From positions 124,001-188,000 of the forward strand of contig NZ_CANNGO010000008.1 of assembly GCF_947504215.1 (NCBI RefSeq): a stretch of 64,000 nucleotides of DNA. The letters run 5' to 3'. The DNA is from an uncultured Ruegeria sp. GTDB taxonomy: Bacteria; Pseudomonadota; Alphaproteobacteria; Rhodobacterales; Rhodobacteraceae. The notes under the pieces were generated by a model. It searched no databases. It saw only the letters and a list, made by a program, of their open reading frames with translations, and was not told where the DNA came from. The translations under genes and the position numbers were made by a program. Positions 40,309-50,198 of the stretch are shown here, one piece after another (position 1 is the first letter of the stretch; each line of letters starts with the position of its first letter).

Positions 40309-41292
40309 TCATTTCTCGTAGTGGCCGTTCTGGTGCCAGCGCCAAGCATCTGAGATCATAATCTCTAAGGTAGAGCGTTTGGGATTCCAGCCCAGTTCGG
40401 TCTCGGCGCGCAGCGAGCCTGAAACCAGCTTGGTGCAATCACCTGCCCGCCGGGCACCGACGGTATAAGGGACCGGGCGATTGGTCACGGACTTGGATTG
40501 TTCGATGACCTCGAAAACCGAAAACCCGGAACCGGTGCCCAGATTGAACACCCGGCTGTCCTTGCCTTGTTCCAGCCAATCCAGCCCAAGAACATGGGCA
40601 TCCACCAGATCACAGACATGCACATAATCGCGAATGCAGGTGCCGTCCGGCGTTTCGTAGTCCGTGCCGAAAACGGTCAACCCATCCCGTTTTCCGTCAA
40701 TTGCATCCAGCATCAATGGAACAAGATGAGTTTCGGGTCGATGGAATTCGCCGACCTCGCCATCCGGGTCCGCGCCTGCGACGTTGAAATAGCGGAAGAT
40801 CACATGGCGCAGACCATGGGCGGCCTCGAAATCGCGCAGGATATCTTCGATCGCCCGTTTTGAGGCCCCATAGGCGTTCAGCGGGTGTTGCGATGTGGTC
40901 TCATCCAGCACAACATTGTCATGCTCGCCATAGGTGGCGCAGGTGGACGAGAATACAAAGTCCAGACATCCCGCAGCAACCGCGGCCTCGATCAATGTCA
41001 GGGAACCGGTAACGTTATTCGACCAGTACTTTCCGGGCTCTGCCATAGCCTCGCCCACCTGGCTAAGGGCTGCAAAATGCATCACCGCCACCGGCTGATG
41101 TTTGGTAAAAACCTCGTCCAGTCGCGCCCGGTCCATCAGGTCGCCCTGTTCGAACGGGCCGAATTTCACCGCATCCTGCCAGCCGGTGATGAGATTGTCA
41201 TAGGTCACCGGGGTATAGCCTGCCTGCGACAACGCCTTGCAGGCATGTGATCCGATGTAGCCAGCGCCACCGGTTACGAGAACAGTCTTCAT
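40309..41292 (-). CDS. galE: UDP-glucose 4-epimerase
   Basis: VLVTGGAGYIGSHACKALSQAGYTPVTYDNL; YGASKRAIEDIL. Confidence 0.94.
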   Translation of the reverse strand: MKTVLVTGGAGYIGSHACKALSQAGYTPVTYDNLITGWQDAVKFGPFEQGDLMDRARLDEVFTKHQPVAVMHFAALSQVGEAMAEPGKYWSNNVTGSLTLIEAAVAAGCLDFVFSSTCATYGEHDNVVLDETTSQHPLNAYGASKRAIEDILRDFEAAHGLRHVIFRYFNVAGADPDGEVGEFHRPETHLVPLMLDAIDGKRDGLTVFGTDYETPDGTCIRDYVHVCDLVDAHVLGLDWLEQGKDSRVFNLGTGSGFSVFEVIEQSKSVTNRPVPYTVGARRAGDCTKLVSGSLRAETELGWNPKRSTLEIMISDAWRWHQNGHYEK

Positions 41293-41362
41293 ATGTCGCC
41301 CATAGAGTCAGAGTTGAAGGTTGCTATGCCATCGCAATAGCGAACGTCAGGGGGAAAAGCGG

Positions 41363-42163
41363 TCAATCCAGACCCATATCTGCCATCATAGCCTCAATTT
41401 TAGGCACATCTTGGGGGTTGTTGAGCTCCCAGAACTGACGGCCCTTGGCCTCAACCTCGACGCACAGAACCTTGCGGCCGTTCTCCATGAACCGCAATTG
41501 TTCCAGCCCTTCCAGCTGCTCCAGTGGCCCCACCGGCCAATCCGGATAAGACTCCAGTGCGTCCGGGCGGTACGCGTATACGCCGACATGATGAAAGACA
41601 GGGGTTGGATCGTTGCCCGCATAGGTTTGCGCCGTGAACGGAACAACTTCTTTCGAGAAGTACATTGCGCTATGATCACTGGCAAAAACAGCCGTCGTGC
41701 CACCAACACGGTCATGTTTGCGGTCGTTCAAAAGACCTCTCAGCGCATCTCCGTCGCAGCGCAACACAGGTGTTGCCACACCCGCATCCGGCGCGGCGCG
41801 CAGACCCGAGATAAGGTCTTCGACAAACCAATGCGGCGTCAGCGGAGCGTCGCCCTGCAGGTTGACCACGATGTCATACTTGGCGCCCAACACGCTATGA
41901 GCTTCGGCACATCGTTCGGTGCCATTGCCACAGGCCTCGGATGTCATCACAACCTCGGCCCCGAACGCTTCGGAAACCTCGCGGATGCGATGATCATCTG
42001 TGGCAACGACCACCCGATCGACGCCGGACACGGATTTTGCCGCGCGCCACGACCGTTCGATCAGCGTCATCGCAGTGCCGTTTGCACCTGTCAAAGGCAC
42101 CAGAGGTTTGCCGGGATAGCGGGACGAGGCATAGCGGGCGGGAATGGCAAGCAGTACGGACAT
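41363..42163 (-). CDS. kdsB: 3-deoxy-manno-octulosonate cytidylyltransferase
   Basis: LLAIPARYASSRYPGKPLVPLTG; VVNLQGDAPL. Confidence 0.92.
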   Translation of the reverse strand: MSVLLAIPARYASSRYPGKPLVPLTGANGTAMTLIERSWRAAKSVSGVDRVVVATDDHRIREVSEAFGAEVVMTSEACGNGTERCAEAHSVLGAKYDIVVNLQGDAPLTPHWFVEDLISGLRAAPDAGVATPVLRCDGDALRGLLNDRKHDRVGGTTAVFASDHSAMYFSKEVVPFTAQTYAGNDPTPVFHHVGVYAYRPDALESYPDWPVGPLEQLEGLEQLRFMENGRKVLCVEVEAKGRQFWELNNPQDVPKIEAMMADMGLD

Positions 42164-42960
42164 CAGGCTTCCTTCAGGTCTACACCTGGGGCGTAGGCGA
42201 TGAAAAACGGGTTTGCATACCCGTCTTTGCCATAAGTAAGGGCAGAATGATCATCAAAACGCACCACCTTGCCGCCCGCACCGGCCAGCACAGCATGACC
42301 AGCGGCAGTGTCCCATTCCATTGTACGCCCAACGCGGGGATAGATGTCAGCCTCACCAGTCGCGATCAGACAGAACTTGAGCGAAGAGCCCGCGCTCTTG
42401 CTGTCCTGAACCTGATATTTGTTGATGTAGTCATCGGTCGCTTGATCGCGATGAGATTTGGACGCCACAACCAAAAGCGCCGAATTGTCAGGATCCGACA
42501 CGGATATCGGCGTAACCGTACCCGGTTGATCCTTGTCCAATGCGCCGGTTTCCTCGACAGATTGGCCATCGGCCTGAGTATAGAACATGCGGTCGCGGGC
42601 AGGGGCGTAAACAACGCCTCGGGTTGGCACGCCGTTTTCAACCAAAGCGATGTTCACCGTGAAATCGCCACGTCGGTTGATGAACTCTTTGGTACCGTCC
42701 AGAGGATCCACGATCAGGAACGTATCGCCCTTTTCAGAATGCGAGGCGGCCTGTTCTTCGGTCACCAGCAGAATGTCAGGAAACGCGACACGCAAACCGG
42801 CGGAAATCAGGGCATCAGCAGCTTCGTCTGCCTCGGTCACTGGGCTGGAATCGGATTTGACTTTGACGTCAAAATCATCCGACTGGTAGATTTCCATGAT
42901 CTTGTCGCCCGCTTCCAGGGCCAAACGTCGGATGACGGGAATGAGGGCGTCATAGGTCAC
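42163..42960 (-). CDS. cysQ: 3'(2'),5'-bisphosphate nucleotidase CysQ
   Basis: SSPVTEADEAADALI; TFLIVDPLDGTKEFINRRGDFTVNIALVENG; WDTAAGHAVL. Confidence 0.92.
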   Translation of the reverse strand: MTYDALIPVIRRLALEAGDKIMEIYQSDDFDVKVKSDSSPVTEADEAADALISAGLRVAFPDILLVTEEQAASHSEKGDTFLIVDPLDGTKEFINRRGDFTVNIALVENGVPTRGVVYAPARDRMFYTQADGQSVEETGALDKDQPGTVTPISVSDPDNSALLVVASKSHRDQATDDYINKYQVQDSKSAGSSLKFCLIATGEADIYPRVGRTMEWDTAAGHAVLAGAGGKVVRFDDHSALTYGKDGYANPFFIAYAPGVDLKEA

Positions 42961-43081
42961 AAAAATGCTCCGTTCCTGTGGTTTGTTGATCCAAACTCAT
43001 GACGGACTTATGATGCGCCGGTTACCGAACGGCAAGATATTCATGCCAGATTAGGGACAACAAGCAGGGAAGACGCGTCGC

Positions 43082-43903
43082 GTGTTTTATTTCAAGCGGA
43101 ACCAAACGCTGCTGGGCGGCGCATTCACAACGATGGAACTGGTGTTCCATGCGGTGGTGCGCAGTGTACGTTCCCAGCATGCGAACGCGGTCATGGCGAT
43201 CCTGATCAACATCATGCAGGTGGTGGTGATGGCGCTGATCTTCTATTTGATCATGTCATTCATGGGCACGCGGGTTGCCAAGATCCGGGGGGAGTTCATT
43301 CTTTACATCCTGTCGGGTGTTTTCCTGTTCATGATGCATGTCCAATCAGTCGGTTCCATCTCCGGGGTTAAAGGGGTCAATAACCCGATGATGCTGCATT
43401 CCCCAATGAACGTCATGGTCATGATTCTGGCGGCTGCGTTTGGAACGCTTTACAAGCAAATGATGTCTATCCTGGTGATCCTGTTTGTCTACAGTGTCAC
43501 CGTCAAACCGCTCGAGATTCAGGATCCTGGCGGCGCGTTTGCAATGTTGATCCTGTCGTGGTTCACAGGATGTGCAGTTGGTCTGGTGTTCATGGCGCTC
43601 AAGCCGTGGCTTCCAACCTTCTCGTCTATGGCCAGCAATGTTTACCGACGTCTGAACATGGTGTTCTCCGGAAAGATGTTCGTCGCCAATGCGCTTGGCG
43701 GCGGAATTCTTATGATGTTTGCCTGGAACCCGCTGTTCCACATCATCGATCAGTGCCGCGGGTTTGTGTTTCGCAACTACTTTCCACGCAACACCAGCTG
43801 GGAATACGCCCTTTGGGTTGGAATCGCGCTGCTGATGATTGGCCTGCTAGGCGAGTTCTTCACCCGCAAGCACGTCTCGCAAAGCTGGAACGCCCGCCGC
43901 TAA
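43082..43903 (+). CDS. ABC-2 type polysaccharide export permease (KpsM-like)
   Basis: 273-aa membrane protein; layout typical of capsule ABC-2 permeases; C-terminal NPLFHIIDQCRGFVFRNYFP. Confidence 0.72.
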   Translation: MFYFKRNQTLLGGAFTTMELVFHAVVRSVRSQHANAVMAILINIMQVVVMALIFYLIMSFMGTRVAKIRGEFILYILSGVFLFMMHVQSVGSISGVKGVNNPMMLHSPMNVMVMILAAAFGTLYKQMMSILVILFVYSVTVKPLEIQDPGGAFAMLILSWFTGCAVGLVFMALKPWLPTFSSMASNVYRRLNMVFSGKMFVANALGGGILMMFAWNPLFHIIDQCRGFVFRNYFPRNTSWEYALWVGIALLMIGLLGEFFTRKHVSQSWNARR

Positions 43904-44502
43904 TGCGCCACCCTGAGCGTCAGGTTGATCCTGCCACCCTTGGGCAGCAGCTTTGATGATCCGTGCCGGATTCGATCCACGCCGTGATATGCCAACCTCG
44001 CGGGCCCGCCCATGATTACGACGTCCCCTGAATTCAGCCAGATCGATTCGGTCTTACCTCCACGCGTGGTGTTGCCGATGCGGAACAGCGCATCGTCGCC
44101 CAGAGAAATCGACAATACCGGCCAGGAAAAGTCCGCCTCATCCTTGTCCTGATGCAGCCCCATTCGGGCACCTTCACTATAGTAGTTGATCAGGCAGCAG
44201 TCCGGGTCACGTTCAGCGCTGGCCAGTTCGTGCCAGATGTTCAGAACCGACTCGGGAATTCCCGGCCACGCGCCACCTTTGGGGTGGTGCGTTTGATATC
44301 GATACCCGGATCTGTCCGTGACCCAACCAACCGCGCCCGCCGAGGTCATGCGCACGGACATTTCCTTGCCTGACGGGGTCATCGGTCGGAACAAGGGTGC
44401 GGCTTTCAGAATCGGTCGCAGGTCTTCGATCAGCTGAGCTTGTGCCGCCGTATCCAGATAGCCTTTTCTGATATCAAAACCGCGCAAAAGCAGCCGTGCC
44501 AT
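43900..44502 (-). CDS. alkB: Alpha-ketoglutarate-dependent dioxygenase AlkB
   Basis: CLINYYSEGARMGLHQDKDEADFSWPVLSISLGDDALFRIG...MGGPARLAYHGVDRI; start reassigned to ATG at 44502 inside a longer ORF. Confidence 0.92.
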   Translation of the reverse strand: MARLLLRGFDIRKGYLDTAAQAQLIEDLRPILKAAPLFRPMTPSGKEMSVRMTSAGAVGWVTDRSGYRYQTHHPKGGAWPGIPESVLNIWHELASAERDPDCCLINYYSEGARMGLHQDKDEADFSWPVLSISLGDDALFRIGNTTRGGKTESIWLNSGDVVIMGGPARLAYHGVDRIRHGSSKLLPKGGRINLTLRVAH

Positions 44503-44576
44503 CCCAGATTTCCCATTCCTTACCGAAACCTTGCGGAAAAAGGCCGCAGATTTGCGAAAACCTGCATTTCTGAACG

Positions 44577-44608
44577 CTTGCAGGCCCCTGTTCCCGCCCT
44601 TATATACG
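44577..44608 (+). promoter_or_regulatory. Putative RpoH (sigma-32) promoter of dnaKJ
   Basis: CTTG-N18-CTTATATACG; the -10 fits the alphaproteobacterial heat-shock consensus CYTATNTNNG; 108 nt upstream of dnaK ATG. Confidence 0.7.
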
Positions 44609-44715
44609 CCGGGACGCGCGATGGTGTAGTGCTGTCGCGCAAACCAGATCGGGACCGGATGCCATAACGGGTCCGGACCTCGAGACATCGCCTTGAAGAG
44701 AAAGGGATTGAACAT

Positions 44716-46623
44716 ATGGGAAAAGTAATCGGTATTGACCTCGGCACCACCAACTCGTGTGTGGCCATCATGGACGGCTCTCAGCCAAAGGTCATTGAAA
44801 ACGCAGAAGGGGCGCGGACCACGCCCTCGATCGTCGCCTTCACCGAAGATGAGCGACTGGTCGGTCAGCCTGCAAAACGTCAGGCGGTCACCAACCCCGA
44901 CAATACGATTTTTGGCGTCAAGCGCCTGATCGGTCGTCGTGTGGATGATGCAGAAGTCGAAAAAGACAAGAAAATGGTGCCATATGCCATCGTCAATGGT
45001 GGCAACGGCGACGCGTGGGTCGAAGCCCGCGGTGAAAAGTACTCCCCAAGCCAAATCTCGGCCTTCACTCTGGGTAAGATGAAGGAAACCGCTGAGAGCT
45101 ATCTGGGTGAGGAAGTCACACAAGCCGTCATCACCGTTCCGGCCTATTTCAATGACGCCCAGCGTCAGGCCACCAAAGACGCAGGCAAGATCGCCGGTCT
45201 GGAAGTCTTGCGGATCATCAACGAACCGACAGCTGCCGCCCTGGCCTATGGCCTGGACAAGGAAGAAACCCAAACCATCGCGGTCTATGACCTTGGTGGT
45301 GGTACCTTCGACGTGACCATTCTGGAAATCGATGACGGTCTGTTCGAGGTCAAATCGACCAACGGCGACACCTTCCTGGGTGGTGAAGACTTTGACATGC
45401 GCATCGTCAACTACCTGGCGGACGAGTTCAAAAAAGAACACGGTGTCGACCTGTCTGCCGACAAGATGGCCCTGCAGCGTCTGAAAGAAGCTGCCGAAAA
45501 AGCCAAGATCGAACTGTCCTCGACCTCGCAGACCGAAATCAACCAGCCGTTCATCTCGATGGGTGCCAACGGCCAGCCGCTGCACATGGTCATGAAACTG
45601 ACCCGTGCCAAGCTGGAATCTCTGGTTAGCGATCTGATCAAGAAATCGATGAAGCCTTGCCAGGCTGCGTTGAAGGACGCGGGCCTGTCGGCGGGCGACA
45701 TTGATGAGGTTGTTTTGGTCGGTGGTATGACCCGGATGCCGAAAGTCATCGAAGAGGTCACCAAATTCTTCGGCAAAGAGCCCCACAAGGGCGTGAACCC
45801 AGACGAAGTTGTTGCCATGGGCGCCGCCATTCAGGCCGGTGTTCTGCAAGGCGACGTCAAAGACGTGGTTCTGCTGGACGTGACCCCGCTGTCGCTGGGG
45901 ATTGAGACGCTGGGTGGCGTGTTCACCCGCCTGATCGACCGCAACACCACGATCCCGACCAAGAAGTCTCAGGTCTTCTCGACCGCCGAGGACAACCAGA
46001 ACGCCGTGACCATCCGCTGTTTCCAGGGGGAACGCGAAATGGCTGCAGACAACAAGATCCTGGGTCAGTTCAACCTTGAAGACATCCCGCCAGCCCCGCG
46101 TGGTATGCCCCAGATCGAGGTGACGTTTGACATCGACGCCAACGGTATCGTCTCGGTTTCGGCCAAAGACAAAGGCACCGGCAAAGAGCAGAAGATCACC
46201 ATCCAGGCATCGGGTGGTTTGTCGGACGAAGATATCGACAAGATGGTCAAGGACGCCGAAGACAATGCCGAGGCGGACAAAGAACGCCGCGAGCTGATCG
46301 AGGCGAAGAACCAGGCGGAAAGCCTCATCCATTCGACAGAAAAGTCGATGGAAGAGCATGCCGATAAAGTCGACCCAACCACCATCGAAGCCATCGAGCT
46401 GGCGATTGCCGCGCTGAAGGACGAGCTGGAAACCGAGAATGCCGACAAGATCAAGTCGGGCATTCAGAACGTTACCGAAGCTGCCATGAAGCTGGGTGAA
46501 GCCATCTATAAGGCACAAGCCGAAGAGGGTGATGAAGAACCTGCAGCGGCGGATGAAGCCCCGGGCGCAGACGACATTGTCGACGCCGAATTCGAAGATC
46601 TGGACGACGACAAGCGTAACTAA
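44716..46623 (+). CDS. dnaK: Molecular chaperone DnaK
   Basis: [42 protein letters not shown]. Confidence 0.99.
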   Translation: MGKVIGIDLGTTNSCVAIMDGSQPKVIENAEGARTTPSIVAFTEDERLVGQPAKRQAVTNPDNTIFGVKRLIGRRVDDAEVEKDKKMVPYAIVNGGNGDAWVEARGEKYSPSQISAFTLGKMKETAESYLGEEVTQAVITVPAYFNDAQRQATKDAGKIAGLEVLRIINEPTAAALAYGLDKEETQTIAVYDLGGGTFDVTILEIDDGLFEVKSTNGDTFLGGEDFDMRIVNYLADEFKKEHGVDLSADKMALQRLKEAAEKAKIELSSTSQTEINQPFISMGANGQPLHMVMKLTRAKLESLVSDLIKKSMKPCQAALKDAGLSAGDIDEVVLVGGMTRMPKVIEEVTKFFGKEPHKGVNPDEVVAMGAAIQAGVLQGDVKDVVLLDVTPLSLGIETLGGVFTRLIDRNTTIPTKKSQVFSTAEDNQNAVTIRCFQGEREMAADNKILGQFNLEDIPPAPRGMPQIEVTFDIDANGIVSVSAKDKGTGKEQKITIQASGGLSDEDIDKMVKDAEDNAEADKERRELIEAKNQAESLIHSTEKSMEEHADKVDPTTIEAIELAIAALKDELETENADKIKSGIQNVTEAAMKLGEAIYKAQAEEGDEEPAAADEAPGADDIVDAEFEDLDDDKRN

Positions 46624-46641
46624 CGGGCAACCGTGCCATTT

Positions 46642-46670
46642 CGGGCCGGTCCGGTTACCGGGCCGGCCCG
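46642..46670 (+). other. dnaK-dnaJ intergenic GC-rich hairpin
   Basis: CGGGCCGG (46642-46649) pairs with CCGGCCCG (46663-46670). Confidence 0.65.
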
Positions 46671-46697
46671 ATTACGTTGAGACATAAGGAAACACTG

Positions 46698-47849
46698 ATG
46701 TCAAAACGCGACTACTATGATGTGCTCGGCGTGTCCAAGGGCGCATCGGCGGACGAGATCAAGAAAGGCTTTCGTACGAAAGCCAAAGAGCTGCATCCCG
46801 ACCGCAACAAAGACAACCCGGATGCTGAGGCGCAGTTCAAAGAAGCGAACGAGGCCTATGACATTCTGAAAGACGCCGAGCGCAAGGCGGCTTATGACCG
46901 CTTTGGCCACGCGGCTTTTGAAAACGGCATGGGCGGCGGGGGCCGTCCCGGAGGCGGCTTTGGCGGGCAGGGCGATTTCTCCAGCGCTTTCTCAGACGTG
47001 TTCGACGACCTGTTTGGCGATTTCATGGGCGGTCAACGTGGCGGTGGTGGCGGACGCCGTGCCGCGCGCGGGTCTGACCTGCGCTATAACCTGCGCGTCA
47101 CGTTGGAAGAGGCCTATACCGGCTTGCAAAAGACCATCAATGTGCCTGCTGCCGTGGCCTGTTCGGCCTGTGAGGGCTCGGGTGCCGAAGGCGGCGTAGA
47201 GCCGACAACCTGCCCAACCTGTTCAGGCATGGGGAAGGTCCGTGCCCAGCAGGGCTTTTTCACCGTCGAACGAACTTGCCCAACTTGTTCGGGACTGGGT
47301 CAGATAATTAAAAACCCCTGTAAATCCTGTCAGGGCGCCGGCCGCGTCGAAAAAGAACGCGCCCTGTCGGTCAACATCCCAGCTGGCGTCGAAACCGGAA
47401 CTCGTATCCGACTTGCGGGTGAGGGTGAGGCCGGAATGCGCGGTGGCCCTCCGGGCGATCTCTACATCTTCGTCGAAGTGTCCGAGCACAAACTGTTCGA
47501 GCGTGACAGTGTGAACCTGTACTGCCGCGTGCCGGTCAGCATGGCCAAGGCTGCTCTGGGTGGGTCTATCGAAGTGCCCACCATCGATGGCGGCCGTGGC
47601 CGTGTTCAAATCCCGGCGGGCAGCCAGTCAGGTCGCCAGATGCGCCTGCGGAGCAAGGGCATGCCCGCCCTGCGCGGCGGCGGTGTCGGCGACATGTTGA
47701 TCGAGCTTGCTGTCGAAACTCCGGTCAACCTGACCAGCCGCCAAAAAGAACTGCTGCGCGAGTTTGATGATCTGGGCGAAGACAACCATCCGGAATCCAA
47801 CAGCTTCTTCTCGTCTGTGAAGTCTTTTTGGGATGGCATGAAAGGCTAA
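46698..47849 (+). CDS. dnaJ: Molecular chaperone DnaJ
   Basis: [29 protein letters not shown] motif; four CxxCxGxG repeats. Confidence 0.98.
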   Translation: MSKRDYYDVLGVSKGASADEIKKGFRTKAKELHPDRNKDNPDAEAQFKEANEAYDILKDAERKAAYDRFGHAAFENGMGGGGRPGGGFGGQGDFSSAFSDVFDDLFGDFMGGQRGGGGGRRAARGSDLRYNLRVTLEEAYTGLQKTINVPAAVACSACEGSGAEGGVEPTTCPTCSGMGKVRAQQGFFTVERTCPTCSGLGQIIKNPCKSCQGAGRVEKERALSVNIPAGVETGTRIRLAGEGEAGMRGGPPGDLYIFVEVSEHKLFERDSVNLYCRVPVSMAKAALGGSIEVPTIDGGRGRVQIPAGSQSGRQMRLRSKGMPALRGGGVGDMLIELAVETPVNLTSRQKELLREFDDLGEDNHPESNSFFSSVKSFWDGMKG

Positions 47850-47862
47850 AGCGTTTCTGAGC

Positions 47863-47882
47863 GCGGGGGTTTTTGCCCCCGC
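47863..47882 (+). terminator. Putative terminator hairpin after dnaJ
   Basis: GCGGGGG-TTTTTG-CCCCCGC perfect stem 14 nt after the dnaJ stop; no clear U-tract follows. Confidence 0.6.
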
Positions 47883-47936
47883 AGCATACACACGGCTTTC
47901 CCCGAACATGCGTTCAACGGCAGCACATCTTTCCCG

Positions 47937-47981
47937 CTTCATCTGGCTGAAAATATCCCGGAGCGCGAGGCAGAGCCTCGC
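47937..47981 (-). repeat. Intergenic hairpin plus conserved tail (copy B, minus strand)
   Basis: Minus strand GCGAGGC-TCT-GCCTCGC hairpin, GCTCC, then GGATATTTTCAGCCAGATGAAG; tail shares 15/22 positions with the copy at 12801-12851. Confidence 0.45.
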
Positions 47982-48096
47982 ATCCCCTGACCTGCCAGAG
48001 GCTGTTTTGGCTATAAACTAAAGACCAAACTGGCCAAACAACGGGCAAATTGCCCCTTGATTCCCTGCGTCACCCCTGAGATTGTCTGACCTAACC

Positions 48097-48182
48097 GTTG
48101 GGGTGCCCAGATCAATGGGCTGAGAGGCGCGAAATCGCTAACCCATCGAACCTGATCCGGGCAATTCCGGCGGAGGGAACGG
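48097..48182 (+). ncRNA. TPP riboswitch (THI element)
   Basis: GGGGTGCCCA...GGGCTGAGAGG...ACCCATCGAACCTGATCCGGGCAATTCCGGCGGAGGGAACG, upstream of the thiamine operon. Confidence 0.95.
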
Positions 48183-48240
48183 TCTCAAGTCGATAGACGT
48201 TTTCCAAACCCGTTGCCCCCGAAACAGATGGAGCAACGAC

Positions 48241-49044
48241 GTGGCACCTATTGCCTTGACCATTGCAGGATCCGACAGCGGCGGCGGTGCCGGAATTCAG
48301 GCTGATCTGAAAGCCATGTCCGCGCTGGGCGTCTATGGCGCCAGCGTCGTTACCGCCGTCACCGCCCAAAATACGCAGGCAGTCACTGCTGTACATGGCA
48401 TTCCACTGGACGTCATTTCTGCCCAAATCGATGCTGTTCTTGGTGATCTTGACGTCAAGGCGATCAAGATCGGTATGTTGGCGAACCCTGAGATCATTCA
48501 TACCGTCGCACAAGGCATTTCCGGCTTTGCAGGTCCGGTGGTCCTGGACCCGGTTATGGTTGCAAAATCCGGTGACGCCCTGCTGGCTGGTGAAGCAATC
48601 CAGACCTTGCGCGATGTTCTGATGTCTCGCGCCACTGTCCTGACACCGAACCTGCCCGAGGCCGCTTGCCTGCTGGGCATGCCGGTTGCTGGCTCAACAG
48701 CCGAGATGATCGAGCAGGGGCGGGCCTTATGTGCTCTGGGCGCAAACTCAGCGTTGATGAAAGGCGGCCATGGCAAAGGCGATGTCTGCCACGACCTGTT
48801 GATCAATGCCGCCGGCGTCGCGGCCGAGTTCCAGGCGCCCCGTCAGGACACGAACAACACCCATGGTACCGGATGCACATTGTCATCCTCGATCGCAGCG
48901 GGTTTGGCCAAAGGATTGGCGCTGACGGAAGCGGTTGCGCAGGCGCATGAATATCTGCAAGGGGCAATCTCGCAGGCCGACACATTGAATGTCGGCGCGG
49001 GCCACGGCCCGGTGCATCATTTTCATCGGATTTGGCCCACGTGA
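48241..49044 (+). CDS. thiD: Hydroxymethylpyrimidine/phosphomethylpyrimidine kinase
   Basis: ALTIAGSDSGGGAGIQADLKAMSALGVYGASVVTAVTAQNT. Confidence 0.95.
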   Translation: MAPIALTIAGSDSGGGAGIQADLKAMSALGVYGASVVTAVTAQNTQAVTAVHGIPLDVISAQIDAVLGDLDVKAIKIGMLANPEIIHTVAQGISGFAGPVVLDPVMVAKSGDALLAGEAIQTLRDVLMSRATVLTPNLPEAACLLGMPVAGSTAEMIEQGRALCALGANSALMKGGHGKGDVCHDLLINAAGVAAEFQAPRQDTNNTHGTGCTLSSSIAAGLAKGLALTEAVAQAHEYLQGAISQADTLNVGAGHGPVHHFHRIWPT

Positions 49045-50018
49045 CGCTTTGGTCTGTCATAGGGTCCGGCGTCGCCGGTCTGGCCGTCGCCAGCGAGCTG
49101 GTCGCGCGCGGTGCTCGGGTGCAGGTGTTCGATCCGGGCGGTGCACCTGGCCCGCATGGATGTTCCTGGTGGGCCGGGGGGATGCTGGCCCCTTGGTGTG
49201 AATTTGAAAATGCCGAAGAACCGGTTTTGCGTCTGGGGCAATCGGCCATCGATTGGTGGGCGGACAGAACACCAGTTCAAAGGCGCGGAACGATTGTTGT
49301 GGCGAATACGCGCGACCTGCCGGATCTGCGCCGCTTTGCCCGTCGCACCACAGGGTTTGTCGACATTGATCGGGGTATAATCACTGAATTAGAGCCTGAT
49401 ATGGGGTCATTCGGAAAAGGATTGTTTTTCGAACACGAGGCGCATCTCGACCCGCGGCAAGCGCTGCAGGATCTCAGTCGTCAGCTGAAGGAAAAAGGCG
49501 TTGAGTTTCACCAGAAACTGGCCCCCGCGCAGCTGGAAAACGCAATCGATTGCCGGGGCTTGCACGCGCGTGAGGTGCTCCATGATCTGCGCGGCGTAAA
49601 GGGTGAAATGTTGGTCGTACGCTGCCCCGACGTGACACTGACCCGCCCCGTGCGCCTTCTGCACCCGCGCATGCCACTTTACATCGTCCCCCGCGGTGAC
49701 GGGATCTATATGCTGGGCGCAACGATGATCGAATCTGAGGACAGCAGCCGCATCACGGCGCGCTCGATGCTGGAATTGCTCAGCGCCGCTTATTCGGTCA
49801 ACCCCGCTTTTGGCGAAGCTGAGGTGCTGGAAATCGGCGTCGATCTGCGCCCCGCCTTTCCTGACAACCTACCTCGCATCCGGCGCCTTGGGCGGACAAT
49901 CTATGCCAACGGGCTGTATCGCCACGGCTACTTGTTAGCGCCCGCCCTGGCGCAGGGCGTGGCCGATCTGGCGCTTGAGAACAAACATTCGGAGATGGTT
50001 GATGAAGATCGTGCTTAA
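49041..50018 (+). CDS. thiO: FAD-dependent glycine oxidase ThiO
   Basis: SVIGSGVAGLAVASELVARGARVQVFDPGG; position before thiS-thiG. Confidence 0.88.
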   Translation: MTLWSVIGSGVAGLAVASELVARGARVQVFDPGGAPGPHGCSWWAGGMLAPWCEFENAEEPVLRLGQSAIDWWADRTPVQRRGTIVVANTRDLPDLRRFARRTTGFVDIDRGIITELEPDMGSFGKGLFFEHEAHLDPRQALQDLSRQLKEKGVEFHQKLAPAQLENAIDCRGLHAREVLHDLRGVKGEMLVVRCPDVTLTRPVRLLHPRMPLYIVPRGDGIYMLGATMIESEDSSRITARSMLELLSAAYSVNPAFGEAEVLEIGVDLRPAFPDNLPRIRRLGRTIYANGLYRHGYLLAPALAQGVADLALENKHSEMVDEDRA

Positions 50019-50196
50019 CGGCGAAACGCGCGATGTGCGTGCCGAAACCCTGTTTGATCTGCTGGTGGAATGCGGATTCTCGGGCCGTGTCGCCACCGCC
50101 GTGAACGAAGAATTCGTCCCCTCAAGCCTTCGCATCGGCCGCGAACTGAAAGATGGCGACCGGATCGAAGTCCTGTCGCCGATGCAGGGAGGCTGA
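50002..50196 (+). CDS. thiS: Sulfur carrier protein ThiS
   Basis: [12 protein letters not shown]...[12 protein letters not shown]-terminal GG. Confidence 0.93.
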   Translation: MKIVLNGETRDVRAETLFDLLVECGFSGRVATAVNEEFVPSSLRIGRELKDGDRIEVLSPMQGG

Positions 50197-50198
50197 AC

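Noticed and set aside
41321-43002. Plus-strand ORFs of 291 and 353 aa opposite kdsB/cysQ
   Set aside because: Antisense shadows of well-supported minus-strand genes.
43900-46518. 872-aa minus-strand ORF spanning alkB and the whole of dnaK
   Set aside because: Only the last 200 codons are AlkB (ATG at 44502). The rest is the antisense frame of dnaK, a known artefact once annotated as an NAD-glutamate dehydrogenase; dnaK on the plus strand is unambiguous.
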